A model generated the notes under the pieces. The model was not told the origin of the DNA and did no database searches. It saw only the letters and a list, made by a program, of their open reading frames with translations. A stretch of 64,000 nucleotides of DNA, from positions 1,951,400 to 2,015,399 of the forward strand of contig RPFO01000164.1 in assembly GCA_009746045.1 (NCBI GenBank), written 5' to 3'. The position numbers and the translations under genes were made by a program. Numbering within the stretch: position 1 is the stretch's first letter; the number at the start of each line of letters is the position of its first letter. The stretch comes from Mesostigma viride (Eukaryota > Streptophyta > Mesostigmatophyceae > Mesostigmatales > Mesostigmataceae). This document shows positions 20,701-32,965 of the stretch, piece by piece.

Positions 20701-23635
20701 ATCACTCACCTCGGTCATGCCTCACTGATCCATGCCTCCCCTCGCGCATAACTCAACCACTTGTTATCACCCACCTTGCTCGTCACCCACCAATCCGTCA
20801 TCACTCCAATCCTAATATGCCACCCGCCCCTCACCTCAGTAGGGTTGAGGAAGCTGCCCTGCAGCCGCAGCATGCGTCGCACCGTCTCCTGCACGGTGGT
20901 GCTGGCATCCGTCGCGGACGCCACGGCGGGGAAGCGCGCCACGTTGAATGCGCTGAAGCGCGAGTAGCTGCCATCGGTGGGGGACACCTCCCCGACCAGC
21001 AGCGGCAGAATGTCCAGCTGGCCCGCCTGTCGCAGGCGCAGCGCCACCTCCCATTCCAGGATGACCTGGCAGTCGGGGTATTGATTGACGGGTTAGGTGG
21101 GCACGCACCGTCGCCTGTCAGGAATCAGGACACAGGAGTTTGCCCGGCCAACTGGCGAGTAATCCTACAGAGTCGTTAGCTACAATATGTGGAGGGGTGC
21201 CCCACTCAGTGTTGGGTACCCCGGGAGCTCCTGCACTTCCTGGCGACTGCCGACGACGGGAGAAAAGCAATTGCCTAGCGAATTCCGCAGCTCCCTCAGC
21301 GTCATTTGGGGGACGACGGTCATAAAACAGGAGTGACCTATGACAATATCTCTACTAGATAATAATAGGTTATATTAGGTTATATTAGACTAAACTATAT
21401 TCTACTAGGTTAAAGAATCTGTACCACACGTGACTGACTCGCCACTGTACACCTAACCTTGGTTGCCGTCTTGCCAATGCAGTAACCTGCAATTACCGTG
21501 TGAATTGTGACTGCCAGCAACCAAATTGAACGGCTGCTGGTGCGAAGTGCATGGTTCCGAGCCTGCGTACATTCTGTGTCGGTCTGTCGGATCATAGACG
21601 TGGGAAATCTAATGACCAACTCAACGACAATTGTGAGCCTCAACTGCACGGCGCGGCATGATCTGGTTGCTCCCGCCTCCACACTGGCCGACGACGGATC
21701 CTAAAACCGGGAGCTCCTTCCGGCCTGCCACTTGGACGACTGTAAAATTTGCCCTAGAGGAGCTCCCTCCTTTCCTAAATCTGGTCGACAAAACTCATTT
21801 TGGTAAGACGAAAAGCCTCCCTCCCGTACGAATTCGGGACGACGGGGAAGGTCCCGGAGAGTTGTAAATGGCTTATGGAGCACCCCTCCTACACTATGTC
21901 ATGTAGTACGGGATCCTTCATTCGCTCTGGTGCTAATACGTAGACATCGTACCATGCTATCCTTTACCTAGCTGTTGCGTTGCCAAAAAAGCCAATGAAC
22001 AATTCCAATGAACAAGGAATCATTGGAAAACCAACTCTGCTGCCTATTCCTCTTGACCAATCGCCGAAACCATAGCCTCAAACAAAGAACTTACGCACAT
22101 GATCCTGCGCCTCCAAAGCAAATCATCTTACACACATTATCCCGAACGCCTTCTTTCGCAGACTCCAGCGGCTTCAAAGCTGTGCACAGGGATACGGCGC
22201 AGACGATTCAGCAGATCCGGGATCACATGCCGCACAGACCAGGAGCAGGGTGAGCTTCTGCGGCATCTCATGCTGACTAGAATATGGGCAGGTTCCATGC
22301 ATGAGTTGCGCAGCCGCATTACTGTAACAGAGAAGTAAGACAAAACTAGCTTTGCAATATTGACCTCAGTGGGGCTATCAAGCTGTGTCTCGATCCGGCA
22401 AAGGCATGCTATTTACGTAACATGTGTCATTTAAATGATCAGGCATTGACACACGCACCCGCAGGCTTCCATCAACAACACAAATGGCGGAGGATGCATC
22501 AATACCATCAAGGCGCGCTAATGGTGGCATTAATATTCAACAAGATACTAACGAGTCTCAGTATTTGCCACCCTTATTTTAGAAAATAAAGTTGACAAGG
22601 GAGTTACGGTGTCTGTGGTTTGGCAAGGCTGGGTCCAAAAAAAAAACAATGCTGGTGAGAAGGAGCCATTTGTGATGTGATTCATGGTCATACTTTCCAA
22701 TCCATGTCCAAGAAAGAGATATTCTTTTCAGCAGTTGATCGATGTGGCACGCATACCAATATGCTCCTGAAGAGCTTTTCAGCGCTGGCTACTACTCATT
22801 TCCAGGTTGCACACACTGGCAAGGTGTAACTGCTACGTTGCTACGGGTTTACTTGGACAACCATACTACCACCTGTGAAAGATACTGCTCGCCATGGTCT
22901 AAAGAAAAGAATCTTTAGAATACAAACACTAGCATCCAAGCATCACAAACAACTGCTTAATCCAACTCTTTCTTTGTACAAGCATGCTGTTGCTGCGGGG
23001 TGGAGAGTGCACTTCCCTGAATCACAGAAGAGTCTCAAAGCTTCCCACGTTATAATCTTGTTGTGTGCCTCCAATTGCTCAAAACGATCATTTCACCTCT
23101 GTGGATGCGCAACCTGTGACTGTAGGAACTTACCGGCGCTCGATATTAGAGGGATGAAAAGGCAAGAGCTATGCAGAGCATTTAGAAAGTCCTGGTCGTA
23201 CTCGGTGCCGAGCTTGAGGCTCTGCGTGTCTAGGAAGCAGCGAACTTTCATGTCGGCTTCATTGGGTAAAGTTTGCAGCTGCAGCTTGTCGCACAACTTT
23301 TCTGCCAGCGTACCATCCGTCGCCACTCTGCAGTATAAATGGACAGGAAAATTCGGTTCCAGTTCTAGAAATGTCAAGCTAATCCAAATTCAGCAAAACA
23401 TTCCTCATATCCAGCCTCCTGCTGGCTGCGGCTATAGAAGACGCACATGGATTATCCGTAGACAAGTAGTGGACACCCTGACGCATTCAATTCATCGATC
23501 AGTTTCCAGTACTTAGAAGAGGTGTCATTTGCCGACGAACCTATAGGAGATAAAGACGTGGTATGAATATTTGACGTCAGGGCCGGCCTCGACGGCTGCA
23601 GGTTCAGAGGCAGCTGTACACGCCTCACTCGCCAT
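14745..23635 (-). CDS. TIR-domain/zinc-finger protein, 1177 aa, 8 exons
   Basis: Exons on the minus strand: 23635-23541, 23327-23134, 22179-22136, 21065-20835, 19899-19592, 18558-18381, 17893-17291, 16625-14745. All are GT-AG with matching phases and sum to 1178 codons. Residues about 24-188 form a TIR domain: YHVFISYR at the N-terminus, VRCFLDTQSLKLG, LFIPLISSA, then DNVILEWEVAL, whose Glu sits where TIR NADases carry the catalytic residue, and DILPLLVGE. Residues 226-287 form a Cys/His cluster (C226, C229, C243, H246, C257, C258, C277, H282). Then follow an unrecognised roughly 260-residue region and a long Ala/Gly/Pro-rich tail with a coiled coil (LEEMEKKLLRLDDRVAELLL). TIR domains act as NAD hydrolases or scaffolds in immunity and signalling (known); the role here is unknown. 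No membrane segment is evident. Confidence 0.8.
20370..20834. repeat. Degenerate minisatellite in TIR gene intron
   Basis: A loose repeat built from TCATCACTC, ACCTCGGTCATGC and similar words fills the end of the intron just downstream of the exon 21065-20835. It resembles the sequence at the donor (CCTCACCTCAG), so it may derive from it. Confidence 0.5.
21188..21895. mobile_element. Possible MITE in TIR gene intron
   Basis: The left end reads TGTGGAGGGGTGCCCCA and the right end, on the other strand, TGTAGGAGGGGTGCTCCA. Words such as GGGAGCTCC and GACGACGG recur inside. A target duplication is not clear (perhaps TA), so the limits are tentative. It lies in the intron 21066-22135. Confidence 0.4.
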
Positions 23636-24257
23636 TGATGAAAAGCTTGAACGCCAACTCCTAATATTGTCCTTCAAATTAGGCTGTGATCGAGTAAACC
23701 ATAATCAGCTACTGGTCTTATGGCCAATTTTGGTTCTATCTAGGTCTATTTTAGGTCTTGACCATGTCAAATGAATGCTGCACTATAATGCGTCATTGAT
23801 TCGGCATTCGGTAAGAAAGAGCATACACAGGGGGAATCTAGTGACCTGCATTGGCCAAAGAGTAATGATGATAAATGTTCACGTTCATGCAGGAAACCAT
23901 CGCTTTGCCTTGCCAACTTTCTACTGTAGCCAAGGTTGCCTAAATATGGGACGAACCTGGACGACCTGGACGAGGGTGCATTTTTTCGATCTGTGCGGGT
24001 CGGATTTTCCAGATAATTAGGTGTACGTTTATTCCAAATATATCCAATAGTTAATCCCTGCTCTGCGGCCTCTGCCTAGGGTATCAAGATGTCAGTGGCT
24101 AAAACGGAGCCTTGCTACTGTACAGTACTGTACAGTAGACCACGGAAGCCACTGGACTTCTAATGTGCGGGTCGGATTTTTTTTCGGGGAAATGGGTATA
24201 TTTTATTAGCCAATTATGGACCAAAGAGGTGAGAGGGGAAATGAGTATCAGCGAATC

Positions 24258-27200
24258 CTAATGAAGGTGGGCACACACACGTGTGGCGGTGACAGGTGAA
24301 AGGCTAATGGGGCGCGTTATTAGACCAGGGAAGCCATTGGACCTGAGTAATGTCGCCATGAGGCATACTGGTGAATACCTGATTACGGCCCAGTAGATCA
24401 TGAAAAAGCTGGAGCGGGCTGGGCTTGTAGTCGTTATTGGGCCCTGGGTCCCACACCCTGTGTAGCGGCGCATAGCCGCATTCCATAGGTATATAAAGCG
24501 CCGGACTACGCCGCCGCGGGTATACTCCTCGCGGACCGCCTTAAAGACTGTCTCGTTGCGTATGGTCCAGATTGCGTATAGCATAGTAGTGCGTAGCCAT
24601 ATCCATTCTGCTTGGGAAACTGAAAGCTCGGTCCCTGGTGTGCCAGCAATACCAAAAATGATGGTACGCACGCTAATTGGGAGAGTGGGTGGCGATGCCG
24701 TCCATGCGGCCCAGATGTTAATGAGCCACGTCCAAACCCCAGGCAGATTACAGTAAAGAAACCTGTGCTCAATGGTTTCACTAGGGTGCGTGCACATGCA
24801 TGATGCATCATGACCAAAACGCTCGTGGAGCGTAGCGCAGACCCCTATCGCCCTATGCATCAAAAGATGTTGTACATCAGTGGCCCTGCGGTCCACGAGA
24901 GGGTGGTCTACCGCCAGGGTAATCATCTTAACCCAAGTGTAGCCCGGCCAATGTATTCCCCAGCGGGCTCGGCCCGGATGGGGCTGATGGTACGTATGCA
25001 ACAAGATATCATAACCCCAATCTGCGGTGTACTCAAAGATACATTTGCTGGTTCTGATGTCCCCCTTGGTTAAGACCCATCCAAATTCAACCGGGTCCAG
25101 ATGTAGTAGATCGAGCCGTGTGTTGCCCACGTGTAGCCATGTAATGCTCTCAACCGGGGATAATGGGTCCGGCTGGATCATGCAAGATCTTGGCACAGAC
25201 CATGGGACTACGCGTATGCGGTGACACTGGGAAGCTGGCGTGTACGCATATAAGGTGGATAGTTGATACAGACACCCATTGTGGCCAGAAATAGCTTCCA
25301 GCAGTTGTAGTTGGAGCCCCTCATGTGGCAGAACCGTCACGACTAAACCCTTGCACGCAGGCGTGACTCCGTCGGCGTAGAAGCTAACCCAGTCGCCGGT
25401 TATAATTGGCTTGCGTGGGGCAGTCATCAATGCATGCCACGCAGCTGGTATCGCACTTATAAGAGTTTGCCACGCTTGCAGGGAGGGCATGTGGGAGACC
25501 CAAGTGCTGACCTCGTCGTAGCTGAGCCGTCGATACGTAGCGCCGTGCCCCAGGTAGAGGTCCAGCACCCTGACAATCGGCGGTGACGCGCGCAGAAAGC
25601 CATCATACGGGTTGTGTCCGTGGAGAGTGCCGAGGGGCTTGTTAGTAGCGTCTGTGATTAAGTCATTAAAAAAGAGTGGCTGCCGTGCCACCTCCTCTCG
25701 AGTAGTAGGAAAGACTAGGCGACCCGGCTTGAGCTTATTGTAACCTGTCCATATGCGCTGCCAGTACCATGGGAGTCCTTTGTACGAAATAAGGGTGCTG
25801 CCCAGTATGCCCGCCCCCAGTTGCCACGAGGTGCCACTAGCATGGGTGGAAAGAGAGGCTAGCGTTTCACGTGCAAGCATGCAGCCAGGGTGTGTGTTAA
25901 CTCCCATAAAAACGGATATCACTTGTTTAGCATACAGCGACCACAGACGCCATTGTATGTTGTGGAGCCCGAGGCCCCCGTGCACCCATGACATGAAGGA
26001 CATCTCTCTGTTGATCCATCCGTGGACCGTGTGGGAGATTAAGCCTTTCTGTTTCCAGACAAAATTGCTGCCAAGGCGTTGGATGAGCTGTGTGGTGGCA
26101 TCATTGGGTGGGTGTGCTTGGCAATAATACAAGACCTTAGAGAACAACAGTTGGTTGACGATCAGGGTTCGCCCTCGTAGGCTCATGCGGTGGACGGCCC
26201 CCCAGCGCCCTGCGGTAAGGAGAACGCCTGCAAGCTTGCCCACGTGGTTGGTTTCATCATACATGAAAGAACGTTGTTCAGCCAAGCGTCCCTCGGGTGT
26301 GCAGCCGATGGGACAATTGTGCAAAAGGTGGTGATCCCCCGGCTTGACCCAGGTCACAGCCAGGTTGGGGAGGGCGTAGCGTAGGGTGTTGGTTTTGCCG
26401 ATATGCAGTCCCGTGGACTTGAGCACATTGCATCGTTGTTGTGTGGCAACAGAATAGGTAGTGATATTATCCATGACAGCATGCACTTCAGGCAGAGAGA
26501 TACAAACATTTGTTGTGTCATCCACATAAGCCGTTTGGAATATACCTTTACCGTTACCTGTCGGGAAGCCCCGAATGCGAGGATCGTTCTGGTGTAGCCA
26601 GTAGAGTCCTGCGTGGGCCAGGAGAAATAGAATAGGGGACATGCAATCTCCTTGTGGTAGCGATCGTGAGCTAGCGCCGGTCGCTGACTTGTGTCCGTCT
26701 ATTAGTAAATACCAAGCCAGGGATTTGATCATACCCATAATGACGGTCATGAGTTGTGGGCCAAATCCTAGTGCGGTTAGAATGTGTTCTAGGTATTCCC
26801 AGCACATACGGTCAAAGGCTTTTTCAAAATCCCAGAACAATATGAAACCCTCTATATCGTCGCGCCAGGCTTTTTCCACAATGTCCATGATGAGGGTAAT
26901 GCTGTCGTTGATGTGGAGATTGGCCCTAAAGCCCACTTGCTCCGGACCAATGAGGAAGTCTAGGACGGTGTATAAGCGTCGTTGGATTATTTTACTGATG
27001 ATTTTGTACGCTACCGTAAGGAGACGGATTGGGCGGTAGTTTTTCCATAGAGTCTTGTCTCCTTTTTTGTACAGTAAGATAAGCGCAGATTCAGCCCATC
27101 TGCCGCTCACCTTTCCGTGCCGCCAAATTTCAAGAATACATTCGTAAAAATCTATGTGTAGAAGGGACCAGAACGTTTTCCAGAATTCAATAGGCAGACC

Positions 27201-28483
27201 GTCGACCCCGGGGGCGCTACCGGTTTTGATGTGTTCCATAGCTGTGGTGGCCTCTTCCATGGAGGGGATTTGATCGAGTTCCTGCTGTTGAGCTGGTGTA
27301 AGGCGACGGGGAATGGCATGTAGGATTTTTTGCATGGCGGCAGATGAGTCAGGATGGGGTTCGTTTAGAAAGAGAGCTGAGTAGTAACGGTGACCACTCT
27401 GTAGAATGGAGGTGATGTCTCGGTGGCTGCCGTGTTCGTCTTGGATTTCCGTGATAGAGGAGTGAGCTTTAGGGGTAGGAATCAGAGCAAAGAACTCTTT
27501 GGTCATTCTTTCTCCTACCTGGTGCCACCATAGATTTTCTGAGTCTAGTGCTAATGTCACTACAATACGGTTCGTAGGAGACGCGAAATGAGTGAGAATG
27601 TTACCCGAGCGGTAACGAGGATTCGCACCGTCGATTTTAACATATGTTTCTTTTTTTGCGCCATTTGGCGAGCATCGACTGGAGCCTGAACCTAGCGGGG
27701 GGAATCGTGCGGGGGAATCTTGCGGGGGAATCTTGCGGGGAAAAATTCCGAACGTGAATTTAGCGAAGTCCTACTACATTTTGCTTGGGTTCACGGTACT
27801 ACAGTTTCGTCACTGAAAATTTTCTGTAGTTGCGTTGGTGTTTCGTACGTTTCGCTGAAATTTTCGTGTTCAGTGCCCAGATCACAATTTGATCCGGGCG
27901 CAAAATGATTGGCTGTACGGTACGAACCAAAAACGAAATTTTAGTATCTAAGTTCCGCAGCGCTTGCTGAATTTGCCCCGGAAGCCCGGGGGCACTTTCC
28001 CCGCTGAAAAAGGTGTCCGCGGAAGCGTATTGTAGTGGTGTGACGCTCGAAACGTAGTTTGTCCAGTTCGGTCTGAGCTCTTTGAAGTTTTGTTAGTTCC
28101 GATTGATACAGGGTAGGCTTCGCTTGGAGTTTATTCACTATGCGTTGGTAGTACCGATAGTCCTGTCCTTTCTGGCGGCGGATATTGTGTGAATACAGTT
28201 GGGAAAATTCTAGAATGTTAGCTAGGCCCTCCTGCATCCAGCTGCAGCAGTCGGTGTAGCTACCCTTGCTGGCTCTCCACGACTGCCAGCGTGTCATGAT
28301 CTCAAAGTAGTACTTATCGTCCGCGAGTAGGTGTTTGTTTAAGCGGGGAATGCCGGGGCCCCGGGCGGAGTTGGTGTGATGGGCAAGGGTAACGATGAGT
28401 GGGTAGTGATCAGAAAAATTAACAGAACGGTCGACCGATGCGTAGCAAACTAGGTCCGCCCATGCGGGTGTGATGTAGATTTG
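24258..28483 (-). pseudogene. LINE ORF2: endonuclease end, reverse transcriptase
   Basis: The minus-strand frame begins with the end of an APE-type endonuclease (SDHYPL motif near 28405), runs through a linker, is interrupted by the MITE, and resumes in the same frame at 27557. The reverse transcriptase follows: GVDGLPIEFW, LLYKKGD with NYRPIRLL, FWDFEKAFDR, LPQGDCMSPILF and the catalytic YVDD. A long C-terminal region with a CX3CX7HX4C-type cluster (CMCTHPSETIEHRFLYC) ends at 24258. The part after the insertion alone is 1100 codons. It copies LINE RNA into DNA at the target site (family role). Lacking the 5' part and split, it cannot be autonomous. Confidence 0.9.
27558..28037. mobile_element. 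480-bp CACTA-type MITE, copy 1, inside LINE ORF2
   Basis: The ends are perfect inverted copies of CACTACAATACG, flanked by GT (27556-27557 and 28038-28039). Removing the element and one GT restores the LINE frame exactly (ERH then TLALDS). A second copy of identical length lies at 61973-62452 in the opposite orientation. Short frames inside are not genes. Confidence 0.95.
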
Positions 28484-28864
28484 AATGTGCGGGTCGGATT
28501 TATGTGGGCATGCGCTGCGAGAGAAACGTGAGTACTAGGTACAAGTCAATGGCAGCCTGCCGCGTTGACCCCGTCGATGCAAGATCGTACGGATCGCTTT
28601 GACGCTTGGTTTCTGGCTTCTTGCCCGGCGCTGAACAAAATACAGGAGGATAGAGGTGGTTTGCCACGTGGCATTCGAAATGTGGCACCGGTGACTGCGG
28701 GCGGCAGCGTCGCAAGCTGGAGAAAAGCGGTATCTTTACGTTACAGTGACTGCAGTCCTTGACAAACGAATTTCATCGATCCCTCCAGGATCCGAGCTTC
28801 CGGAAATAAAAACAGAGGGACGTCTCCGCTTGCGAGGAGGTCGAGCACACCAAAATATTGTGGA

Positions 28865-31641
28865 ATGAATTTCCAGGCGGCGTTGCGCGCCAATGACTAC
28901 GGAGGTGGCCCCGACATTTTTAGCAGGAAGATTTTGCAGGCGTCGGAATCTGTTCGTGCCGCGGAAAAGAAGTTGGAGGACCTGAGGGCCAGAAAGGCAG
29001 AAATGATCCAACGGCAAGACGAAGGCAAGATTTTCTAAGTTAGTTCGAACGAATACCATTAGATATAGCATATTTACATATCAAGCCAAGCGAGTCCATG
29101 GTTATATTGAAATGGTACACGTATGGAGCTTAACTGCTAACATTGAATTGCTCACCAACGGTTGCCGATTGCCATATGCACCTGCTCCTACGTACAGCCC
29201 GGGAATGGCTTGGTCAGGTGCAGAAAAATAATGCAGAGCTACACGCTGAAGCTGCAGCTCTGGCTGTTGAGCTCGATGTCATCGTGGCGGATGTCAAATT
29301 GAAAGAGGCGCAATTGCAGGCGAGAAAGGCATCGATTTCCGAAATCCAAAGAAAGCTAGACTTATCGCGGGAAGCTTTCGCCGTTGCACGGTATTTAAAG
29401 GCGCTGTGTGTGCATTGCGTTTCACTTTCTTGGTCCATACCCTTGACAATGCCCTTGGAAATGCCGACGATATCTTCTTGTGAAGTTCTGTGAGGTTGTG
29501 GTTACTGAGGAAATGCCTGGCTGTTTTTCTTTTTTGATTTCTATGCTCGACTTGGTTTCTTTGGTATCGGCGTTCCCCTGCCTGTAATGCCTATCGTTCA
29601 GAATTCCTTCGGGGTTGTTTTGCAGATGCTGACTCATCTATAATGCATGGTATGCTCGCTGGCTGGTATAGTAATGTCGACACCTGCAATGCGATGCGAT
29701 GCAATGCCGTTTTATTTACCCCAAGGAAGCTATTTCGCATTTTCACCTTCAATGAGAACAATCATCCACGCTTTATCGGCAATCGTGAATCGATGTGTCT
29801 AGTATTGTCTCTGGTTGGCATGTGATGGAAGCTTGGCCTGTCAGAAAGATCCTGTCAAATTCGAACGTGAATGCATCATTTACAGCAATGAAACTTTTGC
29901 GCTTGTTGTAGAGATCAGTAGTTTCAGCCTAACGAATGTACCAGACATTGCACAGCTTCCGTACTAACCCAGCCTGTGTGTGCTGTTTATGTTTTTGACA
30001 GGGAAAAGATCATCAAGGACGTGGATGCTTTTGCCACCAAGTGGGCAGCACACCAAGATGTGAACTCCGGTACGGGTCGACAGCTTGCCTTTGTTTTTGT
30101 TTACTGTTGCATGTGTCTCTATGCAATTATTCATTACTGTACTTCAATGCTTCGAAATCGGTTTGGCATCACCGTCCATGCAGATGACCGGCTGCCTTCC
30201 TACGAGGCAGAGAAAAAGAGACTCGAAGAGCAACTCAAGGAGGTATATTCTGTCATTGGTTCTTGAATACAGTGAGATAGGTGCCCAGCTCAAACGTTGG
30301 AAGCTAAAATGTTGCACAGTTTATCAACCTGGTCAATTGCAAGTTTGTCTGAGAAACCTGAAAACCTGAAGATACTGTGCAAAGTACTTAAAGCAAAGCC
30401 AACAGAAGTCACATTCCAGGATTTGTGTTAAGCGCTCTTTTAGCATGCATATGTTTTGTTCATCATACTTTGGTTGTCTCTCATGGTTTTTTAAAAGTTC
30501 TATTGTCATCGTTATCGCTTGACAGGCCAACGCTAGGGCGGGCATGCTCAAGGAGAAGCAAGAGAAACGAGCCCTCCTGGAGGCACTCGGAAGGCTGCTG
30601 GCGGACTATGAGCACCTCAATGATGTACGTATGCAAGTGGTTCTCTAGTACATGAATAAGCCATATTCACGGTAGCTAGTTGTTAAGTTGAAGACCGCTG
30701 CTTCTTCATTCTGTTTTCATCCTTGCACATCCATGTAAATGTAAAAACCAGTTCTATTAAGTGAGACAACTATGTGTGCTTTGTTTGCTGTGGTTTGTCC
30801 AGCTAGGCTGACCTAGTAAACTCATTTTGTCAGACATATATGATTTATGGTCTACGAGGTATGTGGTACTTCGGAGCTTGTGGTATTTGTGTAATTTGTA
30901 CAATGACAAGCGTTTACTTGCCACATGTTTTGTATGCCGAGGTCGTGTTACGTCAGTCGTGCTAGTTGCTACAAATGATCGAGGCTGCTCTGTAATAAGT
31001 TACAATTCCTAGGAATGCCTTATCATACAGCAAAAGAGTCATGTCTCTTCACAATATAGCACAGTTTGTTACTAAGTAGTTGGAAGAGCTCAATAATTGC
31101 CCACTGTAGGTCTGCAGCAAGCCGCCCAGTTTGTTCAGTAAAGGCCACCATTCCTGATCGCACTCAAGTCAAATGACATTAATCATCCTGGGTGCCAATG
31201 AGTTGGATGGAGGTGTTTTTTTGGGCAGTTTGCACTTTAATTTCCAGTTACAAATAATTTGTTCTAATTATGTAGGCAACCCATGGATGCATTTTAACTT
31301 CACTGTGATGCCCGGCCAATTGTGAGACTACAACTGCTATTGGCCCAATTCCCCCCACTGATGCTGTAAGCCATTATTTGGATGTGCGACCACGTAATGT
31401 GATTCGTTCATGCACAATTTAGAAGCTTTTGCGGAAAGACTTTGTGATGAAACTTAAGGCTTTATATTTCGCTCTTGCTGCATATTTTGCTTCCAACAAG
31501 AATGGTCTTACGTTCCTGTTGGAACGCGTGGGTGGCCTGGTTGGCATGGCGCAGGGAGACTCTGCCTTGGAGAGGCGCACCCCAACACCTTCTCAGCCAG
31601 CCACCATGGATGTCATGAAGGAGGATATACAACAGCCCTAG
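28865..31641 (+). CDS. Coiled-coil protein, 265 aa, 6 exons
   Basis: Exons 28865-29024, 29198-29390, 30002-30069, 30184-30242, 30526-30624, 31423-31641; phases agree throughout and give 265 codons plus TAG. The first intron has a GC donor (GAAG then GCAAGA), the others GT. The product is almost entirely helical and charged (EKKLEDLRARKAEMIQRQ, then LKEAQLQARKASISEIQRKL, then EKKRLEEQLKE), followed by a hydrophobic C-terminal segment (FALAAYFASN...FLLERVGGLVG). It resembles structural coiled-coil proteins of cilia, centrosome or kinetochore in general style, but I cannot assign a family. ATG 28865 is the first in frame; an upstream start is not excluded. The gene starts 364 bases from the LINE and converges with the arogenate dehydrogenase gene. 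Confidence 0.7.
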
Positions 31642-32039
31642 TTATGTGAGTTTGACCCGACCCCTGGGTTGTTTCACTTGGAATCAGTTCCAATCTCTGA
31701 TTTGCATTTTCTCAGTTTCTTTTTGTCACGCAGTCTGCTTCACCAACTCTCACACGCGTGCACCCCCCTTCAGGAACTTCAAGGATAGTGAGGAGTGAGA
31801 ATCAATGCAATTGCAGCTGGCTCTAGCTAGGGACGTTAACAATGTGGTGGGACGTTGAAGCAGACTGACTAGTTGGCATAGACGGGAGTTGATGTGTTAG
31901 ACTATAGGGATGTTTGCCTCATGATCAGTATAAGCCAGCTGAGTGCTCATCAGTCATCATTGGGGCAGGCCGGCTTTCTGTGACATACCGCCTTCCGAAC
32001 ATGTGCAGCTAGTAATCGTGCTTCATGACGGCAAGCTAG
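31642..32039. other. 3' flank of coiled-coil gene
   Basis: No gene or clear repeat is seen between the stop codon and a retroelement fragment. Confidence 0.5.
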
Positions 32040-32480
32040 TAAGTAAGTACTTGCGTGTCATGCGCATGGGCATGCCACGGAGTACTATGCTAATCTTGAG
32101 CATTAGAAAAATATTGACACGAAAGTGACAGTCAGCGTGTGCATCATGCCCAACCATATTCTGATCAACCATATAGTCACCAGAGGGGGACATAGTCCTC
32201 ATCCGAGCTGTCCTCTACTGTAATTGCAGACGAGGCGGTAGTGTAGCGGCTATCCTCAGGGGCAACAACCTCCACCTGCGGACTTTAACCCTGGCTAGCA
32301 ATGGGCCGTGGAGCCCGTGGGGAGAAAACAGGAGCATGCCCCTCAGAAAGGTGCTTATCGCAGATGGCAGCCCATTTCTCCTTGTCTAGATCATGCGGGC
32401 GCGGAGTACAGATAATCCCACAACCCCTGTATCCTCAAGCAGTTGTGTCACATATAGGTCCGGGCCGCGCCGCGACGTCG
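32040..32480 (-). mobile_element. Retroelement 3' fragment with TACT-type tail
   Basis: On the minus strand this gives a short coding end (EKWAAICDKHL, then SPRAPRP, then DSSDEDYVP and stop near 32190) and a 3' flank ending in GTAAGTAAG repeats near 32040. The same arrangement is found on the plus strand at 62960-63945, there split by a MITE. The shared 3' segment (TTGCGTGTCATGCGCATGGG) also occurs at 55590-55670. Family not recognised. Confidence 0.7.
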
Positions 32481-32814
32481 GTGCGGGGCACGCGCATGCA
32501 AGTTTGCCAGTGGGTTGCGACGGGGCAAGGGGACCCTGCCATAGGAGAAGATATGTCCATCTGGCTGGCCAGTCTTACTACTACAGTAAGCCCCGCGGCA
32601 GGTCCCACATCGGTATTCACCTGCTTAAAAAGGTACTACTATGCAAAGGGCAAAAGTCAATATCCATGTGCACATGTGCAAAAACCTTGTCATGGTATTG
32701 ATGGTAAACAATCTTTACTGATTCTGGACCTATAGCAGACATTTGTTTGAACCACTATCATTGGCTATCGGGATGCTGTTTCTTTACTGCAGCCCTTGTG
32801 CGCACATGTTCAAA

Positions 32815-32965
32815 GAAAATTAAATTATATAGCATGACTCCGTTGGGATCTATCATGTAGCACGTATTCCATGGGCTGACGGGGGTGGGTGGGAACTGAG
32901 CCGCGAAATTAGACTAGCTATATAAGCTAACTCTAATTAATCTTATCTACAATATCCTAACTACT
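32815..32965. repeat. Dispersed repeat with CTCCGTTGGGA core
   Basis: A degenerate copy of a segment found also at 44285-44415, 54885-55010 and 55720-55860 (TTAAATTATA, ATGCCTCCGTTGGGAG, CATGTAGCACATATTCC). In the better copies it directly follows the stop codon of LINE ORF2 C-termini, so it is probably that family's 3' UTR. Confidence 0.6.

Larger units (their letters stand above)
24180..28483 (-). mobile_element. 5'-truncated LINE with 18-bp target duplication
   Basis: The element lies on the minus strand between two copies of AATGTGCGGGTCGGATTT (24162-24179 and 28484-28501). The plus strand shows a T run next to the left copy, that is, an A tail at the element's 3' end. It starts inside the endonuclease domain, so it is 5'-truncated as is usual for target-primed insertion. 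A 480-bp MITE interrupts it at 27558-28037. It occupies the gap between the divergent TIR and coiled-coil genes, which would otherwise be about 0.9 kb. A further copy of GTGCGGGTCGGATTT lies near 23992. Confidence 0.85.
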
